Shown one piece after another: positions 54,836 to 64,000 of a stretch of DNA of 64,000 bases. How positions within the stretch are numbered: position 1 is the first letter of the stretch; every line of letters begins with the position of its first letter. The DNA is from Eleusine coracana subsp. coracana (Eukaryota > Streptophyta > Magnoliopsida > Poales > Poaceae): the NCBI GenBank assembly GCA_032690845.1, contig CM064427.1, forward strand, positions 9,311,501-9,375,500. The letters are read 5' to 3'. The position numbers were made by a program, and so were the translations under genes. The notes under the pieces were generated by a model, which worked only from the letters and a program-made list of their open reading frames with translations, did not search any database and was not told the origin of the DNA.

Positions 54836-55873
54836 GACTGAGTCCAACAGAGAAGGCATCACGCAAGCCAAATACAAAATGCATCTTCTCCCTACAATGT
54901 GCATGTCCTGCACCCTCTCCAACAGGTGAGGCATCACGCGAGCCAAAATGCTATCGGAGGAGAGAGACTATGCAAAAAAGAACTCCCTCTCTCCTCCGAT
55001 GCATTTGACGGAGGAGCATACAAGACGGCAGGGCTCGCGGGGTGAATGCGCGGGGCACAACGGCGGCCGGGCGCGCGATGGCCGGACGAGCAGCGGCGGC
55101 GGCTGGGCGCGTGGCGGCCGCGCAAGCAGCAGATACGGCCGGGGGCACGACGGCGGCCTGCGCACGAGGCGGCCGGAGGCGCAGGTAGCACGGTTGTCGG
55201 GAGCGCGGAGCGGGCGCGGCGGCTGGGCGACCAAGACGCGCACGCCCCAGCATCTGGTGATGGAGACGGCGGAGCGGGTGACGCAGGCGTGGAGGATGTT
55301 GAAGTTGACATGGCTGCGCTACATGGCCGCGCTGGAGACCACGAAGAGCTCGGTCGAGCGTGTCCGCCGCCGTCGTCGCGCAGGTCCTATGGACACCCGT
55401 GGATGTCATTAGCAAGCGCCTGATAGTCCAGATCTCCGGCACCGCCTGCCGGTACCGTGGCGGCGCGGATGGCATGCGCGGGCTGTACCGCGGCTTCGGC
55501 GTGTCCACGCTCGACGCTACGCTGGGCGGGCGGCACCGGCGGGAGAAGTTGAACGCCGAGTCGCGCGAAGGGGCCGCGACGAGCAGCGCATCAAGCGTAG
55601 GGGCCGCGGGCGCGGCGTGACGTACGAAGGCGGAGGCGCGACGTGGCTCATCGCAGGCTCCACAAGTTTTCCCCCGCCAGCGAGAGCGGCCTGGCGGTGT
55701 GCCGTTCCTCTGGTAGCTTCGGTCGGGCCTCGTCCGCGGGTTGAAGAAGAGCCAGTGCGAGAATGCCTGCTGCGGTTGGAGATGGCGTCCAGTGAATGAA
55801 ATGCAAATAACTGTTCACACGAGGTAAAGGTCGACTTGCATCACGAAAATGGATATCCTTGTTGGAGTCAGTC
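54836..55873. mobile_element. PIF/Harbinger-type element carrying a host gene fragment (Pack-type)
   Basis: The left end GACTGAGTCCAACAGAG and the right end (complement GACTGACTCCAACAAGG) match at 13 of the first 14 bases. TTA flanks both ends (54833-54835 and 55874-55876). Length 1038 bp. The left subterminal unit TCCAACAGAGAAGGCATCAC is repeated as TCCAACAGGTGAGGCATCAC at about 54919. The interior 55020-55800 is GC-rich and includes a piece of a mitochondrial carrier gene. There is no transposase. The TCCAACA core is shared with the 4056-4912 element. Confidence 0.8.
55296..55520 (+). pseudogene. Captured fragment of a mitochondrial carrier (SLC25A44-like) gene
   Basis: YMAALETTKSSV (about 55320-55357) and, one frame over, SAAVVAQVLWTPVDVISKRL, then YRGGADGMRGLYRGFGVSTLDA (55363-55520). 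WTPVDVISKRLIVQ contains the P-x-D-x-x-x-R/K carrier signature of the SLC25 family, and RGLYRGFG is the conserved segment after the even helix. About 40 residues between helix pieces are missing, and the frame shifts near 55357, so it is a rearranged fragment and not a working carrier. In plants SLC25A44-like proteins are inner-membrane carriers of little-known substrate. The rest of the GC-rich interior is not assigned. Confidence 0.72.
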
Positions 55874-56259
55874 TTACAACTAAGTCTCTCATGTATATTT
55901 TATTTTTGTTTTGTTTGCTGTTTGAAATTCTTATGATTTCACCCTTAATGTTTTAATTATTTGCAAACTATATTCAAATACAGATTTAACGTATTTAATC
56001 TATAAAATTTTTATCTTATAAATAATAATTTAAATAACCATTTGATAAAATTAAAATGGGCGCAATGGTAGCGCGCCATCCTACCTAGTGATTATAGTAG
56101 GATCAGACGAGGCTGCAATGAAGTGGTCATCGTGTCAAGGGGACTGGCTCTCCTCGTCGTCGGTCAGTTGATTAAGAGTGTTGCGGTGTCGGGCAATCGG
56201 CTCCAAATCGTCGAGCAAATAATCAAAAGAATTGCAACAGCGTGAGACAATCACAATGT
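55874..56259. other. Intergenic
   Basis: AT-rich then mixed sequence with no gene. TTA at 55874-55876 is the right target copy of the preceding element. Confidence 0.45.
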
Positions 56260-56269
56260 TAATCTATCC

Positions 56270-56397
56270 TGCTTTGGCGCTAAATCACCCGCCGCTATAA
56301 ACGCTTATTTGTAGTTACGTTTATGTAGTGGCGGGGTGACCTGTCCGCTGCTACGCGGCTTTTCTAACCGCCGTTACAGAACTTTTTTGCTGTAGTG
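56270..56397. mobile_element. Right-terminal fragment of a CACTA element
   Basis: AAATCACCCGCCGCTATAAA, TAGTGGCGGGGTGACC and CCGCCGTTACAG subterminal repeats lead to a terminus TTTTTTGCTGTAGTG (complement CACTACAGCAAAAAA). No matching left end is found to the left within 2.5 kb, so the element is truncated, or its left part is older and lost. Confidence 0.7.
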
Positions 56398-57145
56398 TAC
56401 TTTATGTAATTTCTTTTTTCTGTAGTTCTTAGTGTTCTTTTTATCCACAATTCCGCACTACAATAAAGATTTTCAAGGTGGCACAGATGCCCAACATGTT
56501 CACTTTTATATGCTATGTTTAGGAGACAGTTCAAATGCCTAACAAAGTGAATCATGGTATTGCTATTTTCTCCATACCCAAATATTATCTGTTGGTGATA
56601 ATATGCGTTGGTACTTTTGGATGTGTCTCCGTTTCTATTTCAATGGTGACAAATCTCAAGCCATAGCTCGACCTGGCCTCCAAGTGGTGTCTCTAATCTG
56701 TTGTGGTACCTCTCTTCCTCCAGGCCCTTCTACTCCTAATTGCTGTGTGGCCAACTTACATAATCAGTATATTGTACTCTTATTTATGTAAACTGAAGTA
56801 AGTTTGCATCTAATAGTTTTTGTGCTCATATGTATTGTACTTCATCGTACTTTTTCCTTTCCTGGTTTGTACAGTCTGTAACTAAATAAATAATTGCCTA
56901 AAATAATGTAGTTAAAATGCAAAAGTACATTGTTTTGTTATTCTAGTGCAATCTATAAAAAGGTCGACTTAATTGTTTGTGCACAGAGACTGCTACAAAA
57001 TGCATACCTTTCTAGTTATTTGTTGCTAAGCCTCTTATGCTTCTAGTTGTATTGTTCCATGCCTTAGTTTTGCTACACAACAATATAAAGGGTGCAAGCA
57101 AAGCAAATTAGAGGTATACGGGTCTTTTTTTTTTAATTTTTAAAA
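56398..57145. other. Intergenic, no recognised gene
   Basis: AT-rich. The sequence GCACTACAATAAAGATTTTC at about 56455 resembles a CACTA left end but has no matching partner. Open frames are short and unsupported. Confidence 0.4.
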
Positions 57146-57354
57146 ACTATTATCAACAGCGGTTCATAATACTCTAAGTATCAGCAGCGGTTCGCAGTTG
57201 AACCGCTGCTGATGCTCAAGTATTAACATCGGTTCATAGTTTTAAACCGCTGCTGATAACTCTTATTATTAGCAACAGTTAATCAACAGCGGTTCTAAAC
57301 CCGCTGCTAATGAGGGGTTTTTGAACCGCTGCTGATGAGATATTTGGAGTAGTG
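57146..57354. mobile_element. Terminal fragment of a second CACTA-type family
   Basis: At least six copies of AGCAGCGGTT or AACCGCTGCTGAT in both orientations lie between 57155 and 57335, followed by GATATTTGGAGTAGTG at the end. This is CACTA architecture with a different subterminal motif (AGCAGCGGTTC) from the TAGCGGCGG family elsewhere in the window. The left end was not found. Confidence 0.65.
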
Positions 57355-57559
57355 TATGGAACAACCATCAAAACAAAATGAGAGAACAAATGATGAAATG
57401 GTGGAAGTGGAAATAATGCCTGACTCTCTGATAATGAATATGAAGGTCTCATTACGAGGGTTTCAAAATATCCAAGCAGTTATTCTCATGTTGAATCTCA
57501 AAAAGGTACTTTTCATTTGAAATTTAGCCAAGAAATTCGAGATTGGGGCAATTTGTGCG

Positions 57560-58192
57560 GGTCCTGAAAATACTGAAACCTCTTCTTCTACACCACCTTT
57601 TTCTTTAGCTTTTCTCTCTCATTGTGCTACGGGGCAAGCTTCACAGGAAACAATCCATAGTGCTGCATGCATTGGACAATACCTGACACAAGCTGCATCG
57701 CCGAAACTGATCAGAAGCGAAAGGAGGGCGCAGACCAGCGATGAACACTCCCTGGAACGTGCCGAGTGGGTGAAAGCAAAGCAGAACCTGGAGATCACAG
57801 GTAACCCAGTTAACGCATCCTTTCTCTCCTTTACAGATTCAAAAATAGCTGCAAATATAAATAAAATAGGAATATCTTTAGGAAAGGAGGTGCAACAGGG
57901 GGTCATGAATATAAAAAACATGGAAATTGACAGATTAGTGTTAGCTCCAACGAGAGAAGAGAATACTGACATTGTTTTAGATGATAATAGTGAGGATGAC
58001 AGTGATGCTGGCCTAGATCACAAGGTAATAAATCACTTAGTTGGTGAGATTGATGGAGATTTCCTAGAAGAAGATGGTAGTCACTGGAGTGACTTTATAG
58101 CCGTCTCTAGGAAGAAAAAAGTGGATTCGAGTAAAAAACTCAAGAGAAAGAAATCAGTGCGTAACAGTAACAGCAAGGATAAGTCAAGATGA
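57560..58192 (+). pseudogene. LINE 1 N-terminal region
   Basis: Reading from about 57560 gives ETSSSTPPFSLAFLSHC, RAEWVKAKQNLEITGNPVNA and FLSFTDSKIAANINKIGISL, then a highly acidic stretch (DIVLDDNSEDDSDAGLD) and a Lys-rich end (RKKKVDSSKKLKRKKSV) before the stop at 58192. The SLERAEWVKAKQNLE style is seen just upstream of the endonuclease in plant L1 polyproteins. The basic tail could bind RNA. No CCHC knuckle is visible here. Confidence 0.6.
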
Positions 58193-58199
58193 AAGGGAT

Positions 58200-59019
58200 T
58201 TTTTTTGAATAGCAGAGGTCTTCGGGTTTTGGCTAAAACAGGATTTCTTTAGATGCATCAAAAATGAACTTTTAGACTTTATTTCTATTATGGAAACAGG
58301 AAGGAATGATTTTGCACCTCATGAATAACTAGCACGGTTTTGTGGAAGTAGGATTTTTCTTTGGAGTTGGACTCTTCCAAAAGTAAGATCAGGAGGTATT
58401 TTAGTGGGCGTTAATCTTGATACTTTTGATGTGGCAAATATATCATATGGCGACTTTTATGTGAAATTTAAGCTTAAAAATAAAATAGACAATTTCGAGT
58501 GGATTTTAGATGCGGTATATGGTGCAGCACAGAACGAACATAAATAAAATTTCTTAGAGGAGTTTGTGCATACATGTATCATAGAATCGATGCCAATGTT
58601 AATTGGAGGAGATTTTAATATCATTAGAAGTCCAAGAGAAAAAAAACAATAGATATGATGATCGTTGGCCTTTCTTATTTAACGCTGTTATCAACAGTTT
58701 GGATTCAAAAGAAATAGAATTAACAGGCCGACAATTCACATGGGTAAATAACTTACCATCACCAAGATATGAGAAACTTGACAGAACCTTAGTAAACACT
58801 GACTGGGAATTGAAATACCCTAAAGTAACGGTACAATCCCTAATGAGAGAAATCTCAGACCATACTCCTCTACTTCTTGACATTGCTGACTCAACACAAG
58901 CTTCTAAAAAGCATATGTTCAAATTTGAACTTGGCTGGTTGCTTCGTGATGGGTTTTATGACATGGTCAAAGAAGTATGGCAAAATGGGGAGGACACCTT
59001 TAGACGTATGGCAAAATAA
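58200..59019 (+). pseudogene. LINE 1 endonuclease domain, broken
   Basis: IGGDFNIIRSPRE (about 58597-58640), then in the next frame RWPFLFNAVINSLDSKEIEL, GRQFTWVNNLPSPRYEKLDR and REISDHTPLLLD (about 58850-58875), the GDFN, FTW and SDH motifs of the apurinic-like endonuclease that nicks target DNA. The first 400 bp of the domain contain many stops. Confidence 0.8.
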
Positions 59020-59522
59020 AATAAGAAAATTGAGACAATATCTCAGAGGATGGGCAAAACACATCACTGGTGTTTATAAAAAAGAGAAACAAGAAATTTC
59101 AAATAAGTTAGATCAACTAGACAAAAAAGCTGAATCAACAGTGCTAGAACCTCATGACGTGGATTTAAAACACTGTTTAAAAGAAAGGCTAGTCCAACTA
59201 TTACGCGAGGAAGAAATTAAGTGGTACTAAAGATCAAAAGCGCAACAATTTCTCAAAGGAGATAGTAATACAAAATACTTCCAACTGGTAGCAAATGGTA
59301 GACATAGGAAAACACACATCTTTCAGCTTGAAGATGGTGGACAAGCCATAAGAGGGGATGAACAATTGAAATTCTACATTACACAATATTATAAAGGACT
59401 TTTCGGTCCTAATGAATGTGTAGGATTCAATTTGGATGAAATCAGAAAAGATGACATACCACGATAACAAAAAATTAATTGAGCAATTTTCCTAAAAAGA
59501 GGTAAAAGAGGTAATTTTTCAA

Positions 59523-60378
59523 ATGAAACACAATAAAGCACCCGGTCCTGATGGATTCCCAGCAGAGTTCTACCAAGTATTCTGGGATGTAATCAAAGGG
59601 GACCTCTTGGCTTTATTTAAAGAGTTTCCTGAAGGAAACTTGAATCTTTATAGCTTATATTTTGGTGTCATAACATTGCTACCTAAACAAAAAGAGGCGA
59701 CACACATAAAACAATTTCGTTCTGTTTGTTTACTAAACGATAGCTTCAAAATATTTACTATGGTAGCTGTCAATAGGATTGCAGGAATTGTTGAACAACT
59801 AATCAGTCCCTCTCAAATGGCTTTCATGCCTGGTAGAAATATCATGGAGGGAGTGATCATCTTATATGAGTCTATCCGTGAACTTCATAGGAAGAAAATG
59901 AATGGAGTTATTCTAAAGATAGACTTTGAAAAAGCATATGATGAAGTTAATTGGTCTTTCCTCCAACAAACAATGAGAATGAAAGGATTTTCTGATAAAT
60001 GGTGTCAATGGATTTGTCAATTTGTAAGTAAAAGAAGCGTTAGTATAAAAGTTAATGATGACATTGGGCATTACTTTCAAACTAAGAAGAGTCTACGGCA
60101 AGGTGACCCATTATCCTTATTGCTCTTTTAATTTGATAGCGGACATGCTAACTACTTTAATCTCTAGAGCAAAAGAGGATGGTCAAATATGCGGTCTAAT
60201 GCCACACCTTGTGGACGGTGGGCTCTGGATTTTACAATATACGCATGATACTATTCTTTTTATGGATCATAACCTTGAACACGCAAAAAACATGAAGTTA
60301 ATACTTTGTGCTTTTGAACAACTATCAGGTTTAAAAATAAATTTCCCTAAGAGTGAACTATTTCTTGTGGTGAAGTAA
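59523..60378 (+). pseudogene. LINE 1 reverse transcriptase, catalytic motif altered
   Basis: 59523-60131 has NKAPGPDGFPAEFYQVFW, AFMPGRNIMEGVII, ILKIDFEKAYDEVNW and SLRQGDPLS, RT motifs 0-4. A frameshift near 60125 leads to LQYTHDTILFMDH (about 60233-60272), where the family has YADD; the first catalytic Asp is replaced by His. 59020-59520 encodes the upstream linker (KEKQEISNKLDQLDKKAE) with stops. RT would copy element RNA at the nicked target; this copy cannot. Confidence 0.88.
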
Positions 60379-60380
60379 AA

Positions 60381-61837
60381 GTGTGGGAGACAGAATATAC
60401 TGAAATTTTTGGCTGTGGAAGGGGCCAATATCCATTTTGGTATTTAGGAATACCAATGCATCATAAAAGAATAAGCAATTCAGATTGGAAAGTGATTGAA
60501 GAAAAATTTGAAAAAAGATTAAGTTGTTGGAAAGAAAAATTGCTGTCATATGGAGGACGCCTAGTGTTAATAAACTCTGTGCTTAGTAGCGTTGAGCTCT
60601 ATATGTTATCCTATTTTGAAATTCCTAAAGGCATATTATAAAATCTAGATTTTTATAGGTCTAGCTTTTTCTGGCAAGGGGATAGCCATAAGAAAAAATA
60701 TAGATTGATGAAATGGAATATCATTTGTAGACCAAAAGAGCAGGGACGTCTAGGGGTCCTTGATTTAGAAATTCAGAACACATGTCTACTCAGCAAATGA
60801 CTTTTTAGCCTTTTCAACAAAGATGGAACATGGCAGCAAGTTTTAAGAAATAAATACTTGGGTACTAAAACTCTTTCTCAAGTAGATAAAAAACCTAGTG
60901 ATTCACATTTCTTGTCAGGTCTTATGAACGTCAAAAACTAATCTATGAGCCTTGGGAGCTTTATGGTTCAAAATGGCAATCAAATAAGATTCTGGGAAGA
61001 CAAATGGTTAGATAATTTTACTTTAAGAGAGCAGTACCCAAACCTGTATAATATAGTTAGAAGGAAAAATGATACAATTTCCAATATCATGACAACCATC
61101 CCTTTAAACATATCTTTTAGGACAGCTTTAGTGGATCATAATCTATGTTCTTGGAATAGCCTAGTGATGCGCATCACAAATGTACATTTAAATGATCAAC
61201 CGGATATTTTTAAATGGTCTCTTCATAATAGTGGGACATTTTCGGTTAGCTCAATGTACAACGCTTTGCTGAATTCACAAATCATATCACATAACATGAA
61301 CCTATGGAAATTAAAATACCTTTAAAAATAAAAATATTTCTTTGGCTTATTTGTAGAGGGGTTATTCTCACCAAAGACAATCTAGCTAAAAGGAATTGGC
61401 ATGGAAGTGAGAAATGTTGTTTCTGCAATAACAAAGAGTCCATACAACATTTCTTCTTCGATTGTGGTCTGGCTAGGTTTATTTGGTGCATGGTTCAAAT
61501 AATGATTGGTTTTGGTCCTCCTACTAGTCTAACACGTATTATTGGTGATTGGTTACACAACATAATACCACATAAAAAACACCTAGTACTTGTAGGTGTG
61601 AGCGCCATATTTTGGTCAATATGGTTAAGCCGTAACGATGTTGTTTTTGGTAAAGAACCAAATGTCTCTTTTATGCAGGTAATCTCCAAGGGTACATATT
61701 GGATGAGGACATGGTCACTGTTTCAGAAGGAGGAGGAGCGTTGTCAACTAAGAAATGCATGCTTGCTCCTAGAAACTTTGACTATGGAGTTCTTTGTTGT
61801 CTATGGTTGGAGTTTTAGCAATAGATTAAGTTTATGA
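60381..61837 (+). pseudogene. LINE 1 C-terminal domain with zf-RVT
   Basis: 60381-60641 (YLGIPMHHKRISNSDWKVIE, WKEKLLSYGGRLVLINSVLS), 60945-61325 (NQIRFWEDKWLDNFTLREQY) and 61304-61837 (IKIPLKIKIFLWLICRGVI, WHGSEKCCFCNNKESIQHFF, FWSIWLSRNDVVFGK). CCFCNNKESIQHFFFDC is the CCHC-like zf-RVT (PF13966) motif. Frameshifts occur near 60650 and 61310. Confidence 0.87.
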
Positions 61838-61959
61838 TGAATTTCTTTGCTATATCTCAGTCCTTTGTGAGGCTGTTTGGTGTGTATATTATGAGGGCGA
61901 CCGAGTCTACCCCATAATGAATTATTGTAATAAGTTATGGTCACGTGCATCTTGTGATA

Positions 61960-64000
61960 TAGAGACCGGGATTGTGCCGGGGATTTCAATGAAGTTCTGC
62001 TTGGGTGTGAAAAGGAGGGTGGACAGCCACGTCCACAACGGTGTATGGACAAGTTCAAAGAAGCATTGGAGGAATGCTCTCTCACTGATCTTGGTTTCGT
62101 GGGTGACCCGTTCACGTGGTGGAATAGCAGTCATGATGGAACACGATATATACAAGAGCGCATTGATCAGGCGGTGCGGTGGCAGATAAGGAGTGGTGTA
62201 ATAGATTCCCAAGCTTTCGGGTAATCAACGGGGAGCCGAGACACTCGGATCACAGGCCTATTATAGTGATCACTGATGAAGAGGAGGTATGTGGAATGGG
62301 CAGAGGTCAGCCAAAATTTTGCTTTGAAGCTGGATGGACAAAGGAGGAAAATTGTGAGTCAATTGTGAAAAATGCGTGGAAACTTGCAATGGGCCCTAGA
62401 GCTGGCTGTGTTGGTGATGCTGTGAAGAAGTGGCGGCAGAGTTGTGGGATTGGAGCAGGAACATATTGCGTGATTTGGAGAAGTGAATTAAAAGAGCTCT
62501 CAAAGCCTTAGAGGTTTGCCGCTGCAGTGTAATCAGCCAATATACAATTTCCAGACAAGAGATTCTAAAGTATAAACTTGAGAAGCTAGAAGAACAAAAG
62601 GATTTGTACTGGCGGCAACGAGCACATGTCAACTGGTTACAGAAGGGGGATCGCAATACCCGTTTCTTCCAAGAATATGCTAGGGAACGAAAGAAAAGAA
62701 ATAGAATCAAGAAGTTGATTAAGAATGATGGCACACTCTTAACTGATATGGTGGGGATGACTTCATATATCATAGAGTATTACAGGGAGTTATTCACTTC
62801 TTGTGCTGGTCATAGGAGCGATGAGATACTTGCACATGTAGCCCCCATGATAACAGAAGAGATGAATAGTTCGTTGCGGCAAGAAGTTAAGGACGAAGAG
62901 ATCAAACAAGCCCTGGATAGTATCGGTGATCTTAAAGCCCCTGGTGCCGATGGTATGCCTGCTTTATTCTATAAACAATATTGGAGTATTGTTGGCCAGG
63001 ATATTATTAGAGAAGTTAAAAATTTTCTTAGAGGTGGAGCTATGCCAAGTGGCTGGAATGATACTGTTGTTGTGTTGATTCCAAAGGTGCCAAACCCGGA
63101 AAAATTAAAAGACTTGAGACCTATAAGTTTATGTAATGTTATTTATAAGTTGGCCTCGAAGGTGCTTTCTAATTGTTTGAAGATAATTTTACCTGATGTT
63201 ATAGCCCCAAATCAAAGTGCCTTTGTTCCGGGTCGTTTGATTATTGATAATGTGTTGTTGGCATATGAGATGACCCACTTCATGCAAACCAGAAGAGGTG
63301 GTGCTAGTTTTGCAGCTATAAAACTTGACATGAGTAAGGCTTACGATCGAGTGGAGTGGGATTCTTAGAGAAAATAATGCTCAAGTTGGGGTTTCACAGT
63401 GAGTGGGTGCAGGTGATTATGAGATGTGTCACCACGGTATCTTATAGCATTAAAGTGAATGGAGAATTAACAGAATGTATTGTACCCAAAAGAGGGCTGC
63501 GGCAGGGAGATCCTATATCACCATATTTGTTTCTTATCTGTGCTCAGGGGTTTTCCTCTCTTCTCAATGCGGCAGAGGTTAGGGGTGATCTAACAGGGGT
63601 GAAGATTTGTCCACAAGCTCCGAGCATTAAACACTTATTGTTTGCGGATGATTCGTTGCTACTCCTTAAAAATGATGAGTGGAGTGCACAGTGTCTGCAA
63701 CAAATTCTTTCCTTGTATGAGGAATGCTCGGGTCAGATTATTAACAAAGACAAGTCTTCTATTATGTTTAGCAAGAACACCAATTCAGCAGCTAAGGCAT
63801 CTCTGATGAACACCCTGGACATCTCTAGTGAAGCACAAAATGAAAAATATCTGGGTTTGCCAATCTACATGGGAAGATCAAAGGTTCAGACCTTTTCCTA
63901 TATTAAAGAGAAGGTTTGGAAAAGAATTCAGGGCTGGAAGGAAAAATTATTATCTAAAGCGGGAAAAGAAGTGTTGATAAAAGCTGTTGTGCAAGCTATT
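61960..64000 (+). mobile_element. L1-type LINE 2, 5'-truncated, continues past window
   Basis: It starts in the endonuclease domain: CAGDFNEVLLGCEKEGGQPR (from about 61975), SLTDLGFVGDPFTWWNSS and YIQERIDQAVRW, then 62179-62511 in other frames (FRVINGEPRHSDHRPIIV, PKFCFEAGWTKEE). RT follows from 62604 to the window end. It is from a different LINE family than LINE 1, judged by low similarity. The 3' part lies outside the window. Confidence 0.85.
62604..64000 (+). pseudogene. LINE 2 reverse transcriptase, one-base frameshift
   Basis: 62604-63368 holds RAHVNWLQKGDRNTRFFQ, LKAPGADGMPALFYKQYW, VVLIPKVPNPEKLKDLRPIS, QSAFVPGRLIIDNVL and IKLDMSKAYDRVEWD, then a stop. In the next frame from about 63364 it continues LEKIMLKLGFHSEWVQ, GLRQGDPISPYLFLI, LLFADDSLLLL (intact FADD catalytic pair, about 63636-63668), EKYLGLPIYMGRSKV and WKEKLLSKAGKEVLIKA to the window edge. 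The break is a single missing T at about 63362. Otherwise motifs are well kept, so this is a relatively young copy. Confidence 0.9.

Larger units (their letters stand above)
57355..61930 (+). mobile_element. L1-type LINE 1, near full-length but inactive
   Basis: Plus-strand order is an ORF1/N-terminal linker (about 57560-58192), endonuclease (about 58200-58890), RT (59523-60378), and C-terminal domain with zf-RVT (60381-61837). All parts are separated by stops or frameshifts. The 3' end is between 61837 and about 61960, where a different LINE begins in mid-endonuclease. No clear poly(A) or target duplication is seen. Its left side abuts a CACTA terminus at 57354. Confidence 0.85.

Noticed and set aside
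56455..57354. CACTACAATAAAG at 56456 as left end of the CACTA fragment ending at 57354
   Set aside because: Termini do not match (expected CACTACTCCAAATATC) and flanking trinucleotides differ (CCG versus TAT).

Overview
This is a plant nuclear window, almost certainly from a grass (Poaceae, probably panicoid). The evidence is a cluster of F-box/DUF295 genes, CACTA elements with TAGCGGCGG-type subterminal repeats, a Tat/RIRE2-like Ty3/gypsy element with an antisense extra ORF, Ty1/copia elements, and L1-type LINEs with plant zf-RVT tails. Genus cannot be decided from sequence alone. There is no bacterial or organellar gene content.

Host genes are few. A cytochrome P450 (CYP71-like) N-terminal exon is cut by the left edge (1-407, minus). 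An apparently intact single-exon F-box/DUF295 gene lies at 1403-2602 (plus). A second F-box/DUF295 gene is broken in two, 7569-8499 and 37868-38138 (plus). A third is a degenerate copy at 43224-44414 (minus). Everything else is transposable element or unassigned intergenic sequence.

The central structure is a hierarchy of insertions into the second F-box gene. (1) A 1.9-kb non-autonomous CACTA element (5666-7568) sits exactly at the start codon; its 3-bp target duplication is the ATG itself. It contains a smaller CACTA element (5745-6521, TSD AAC). (2) A minus-strand Ty1/copia-like element A (8500-37867; LTRs 8500-8872 and 37445-37867) splits the gene near codon 310. (3) Inside copia A lie a 10.9-kb CACTA element (9990-20860) carrying TNP2-type and TNPA/Ulp1-like genes, and an 11.2-kb gypsy element (21156-32362). 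Without these two, copia A would be about 7.3 kb, a normal size. All coding regions of these elements carry stops and frameshifts.

To the right are a truncated LINE (about 41540-42700), the third F-box copy, and a minus-strand copia element B (45156-53908) whose gag is interrupted by a probable solo gypsy LTR (about 50035-51587) full of a palindromic GCCGATCGGC motif. Next come a PIF/Harbinger-type element (54836-55873, TSD TTA) that has captured a fragment of a mitochondrial carrier (SLC25) gene, two CACTA terminal fragments, and two LINEs in tandem (about 57360-61930 and 61960 to the window end).

I did not find a demonstrably new functional system. The observations most worth following are the start-codon CACTA insertion, the split F-box gene, the gene-capturing Harbinger element, the Ulp1-like CACTA protein with a degraded active-site Cys, and the GC-rich opposite-strand blocks in the leaders of both copia elements.
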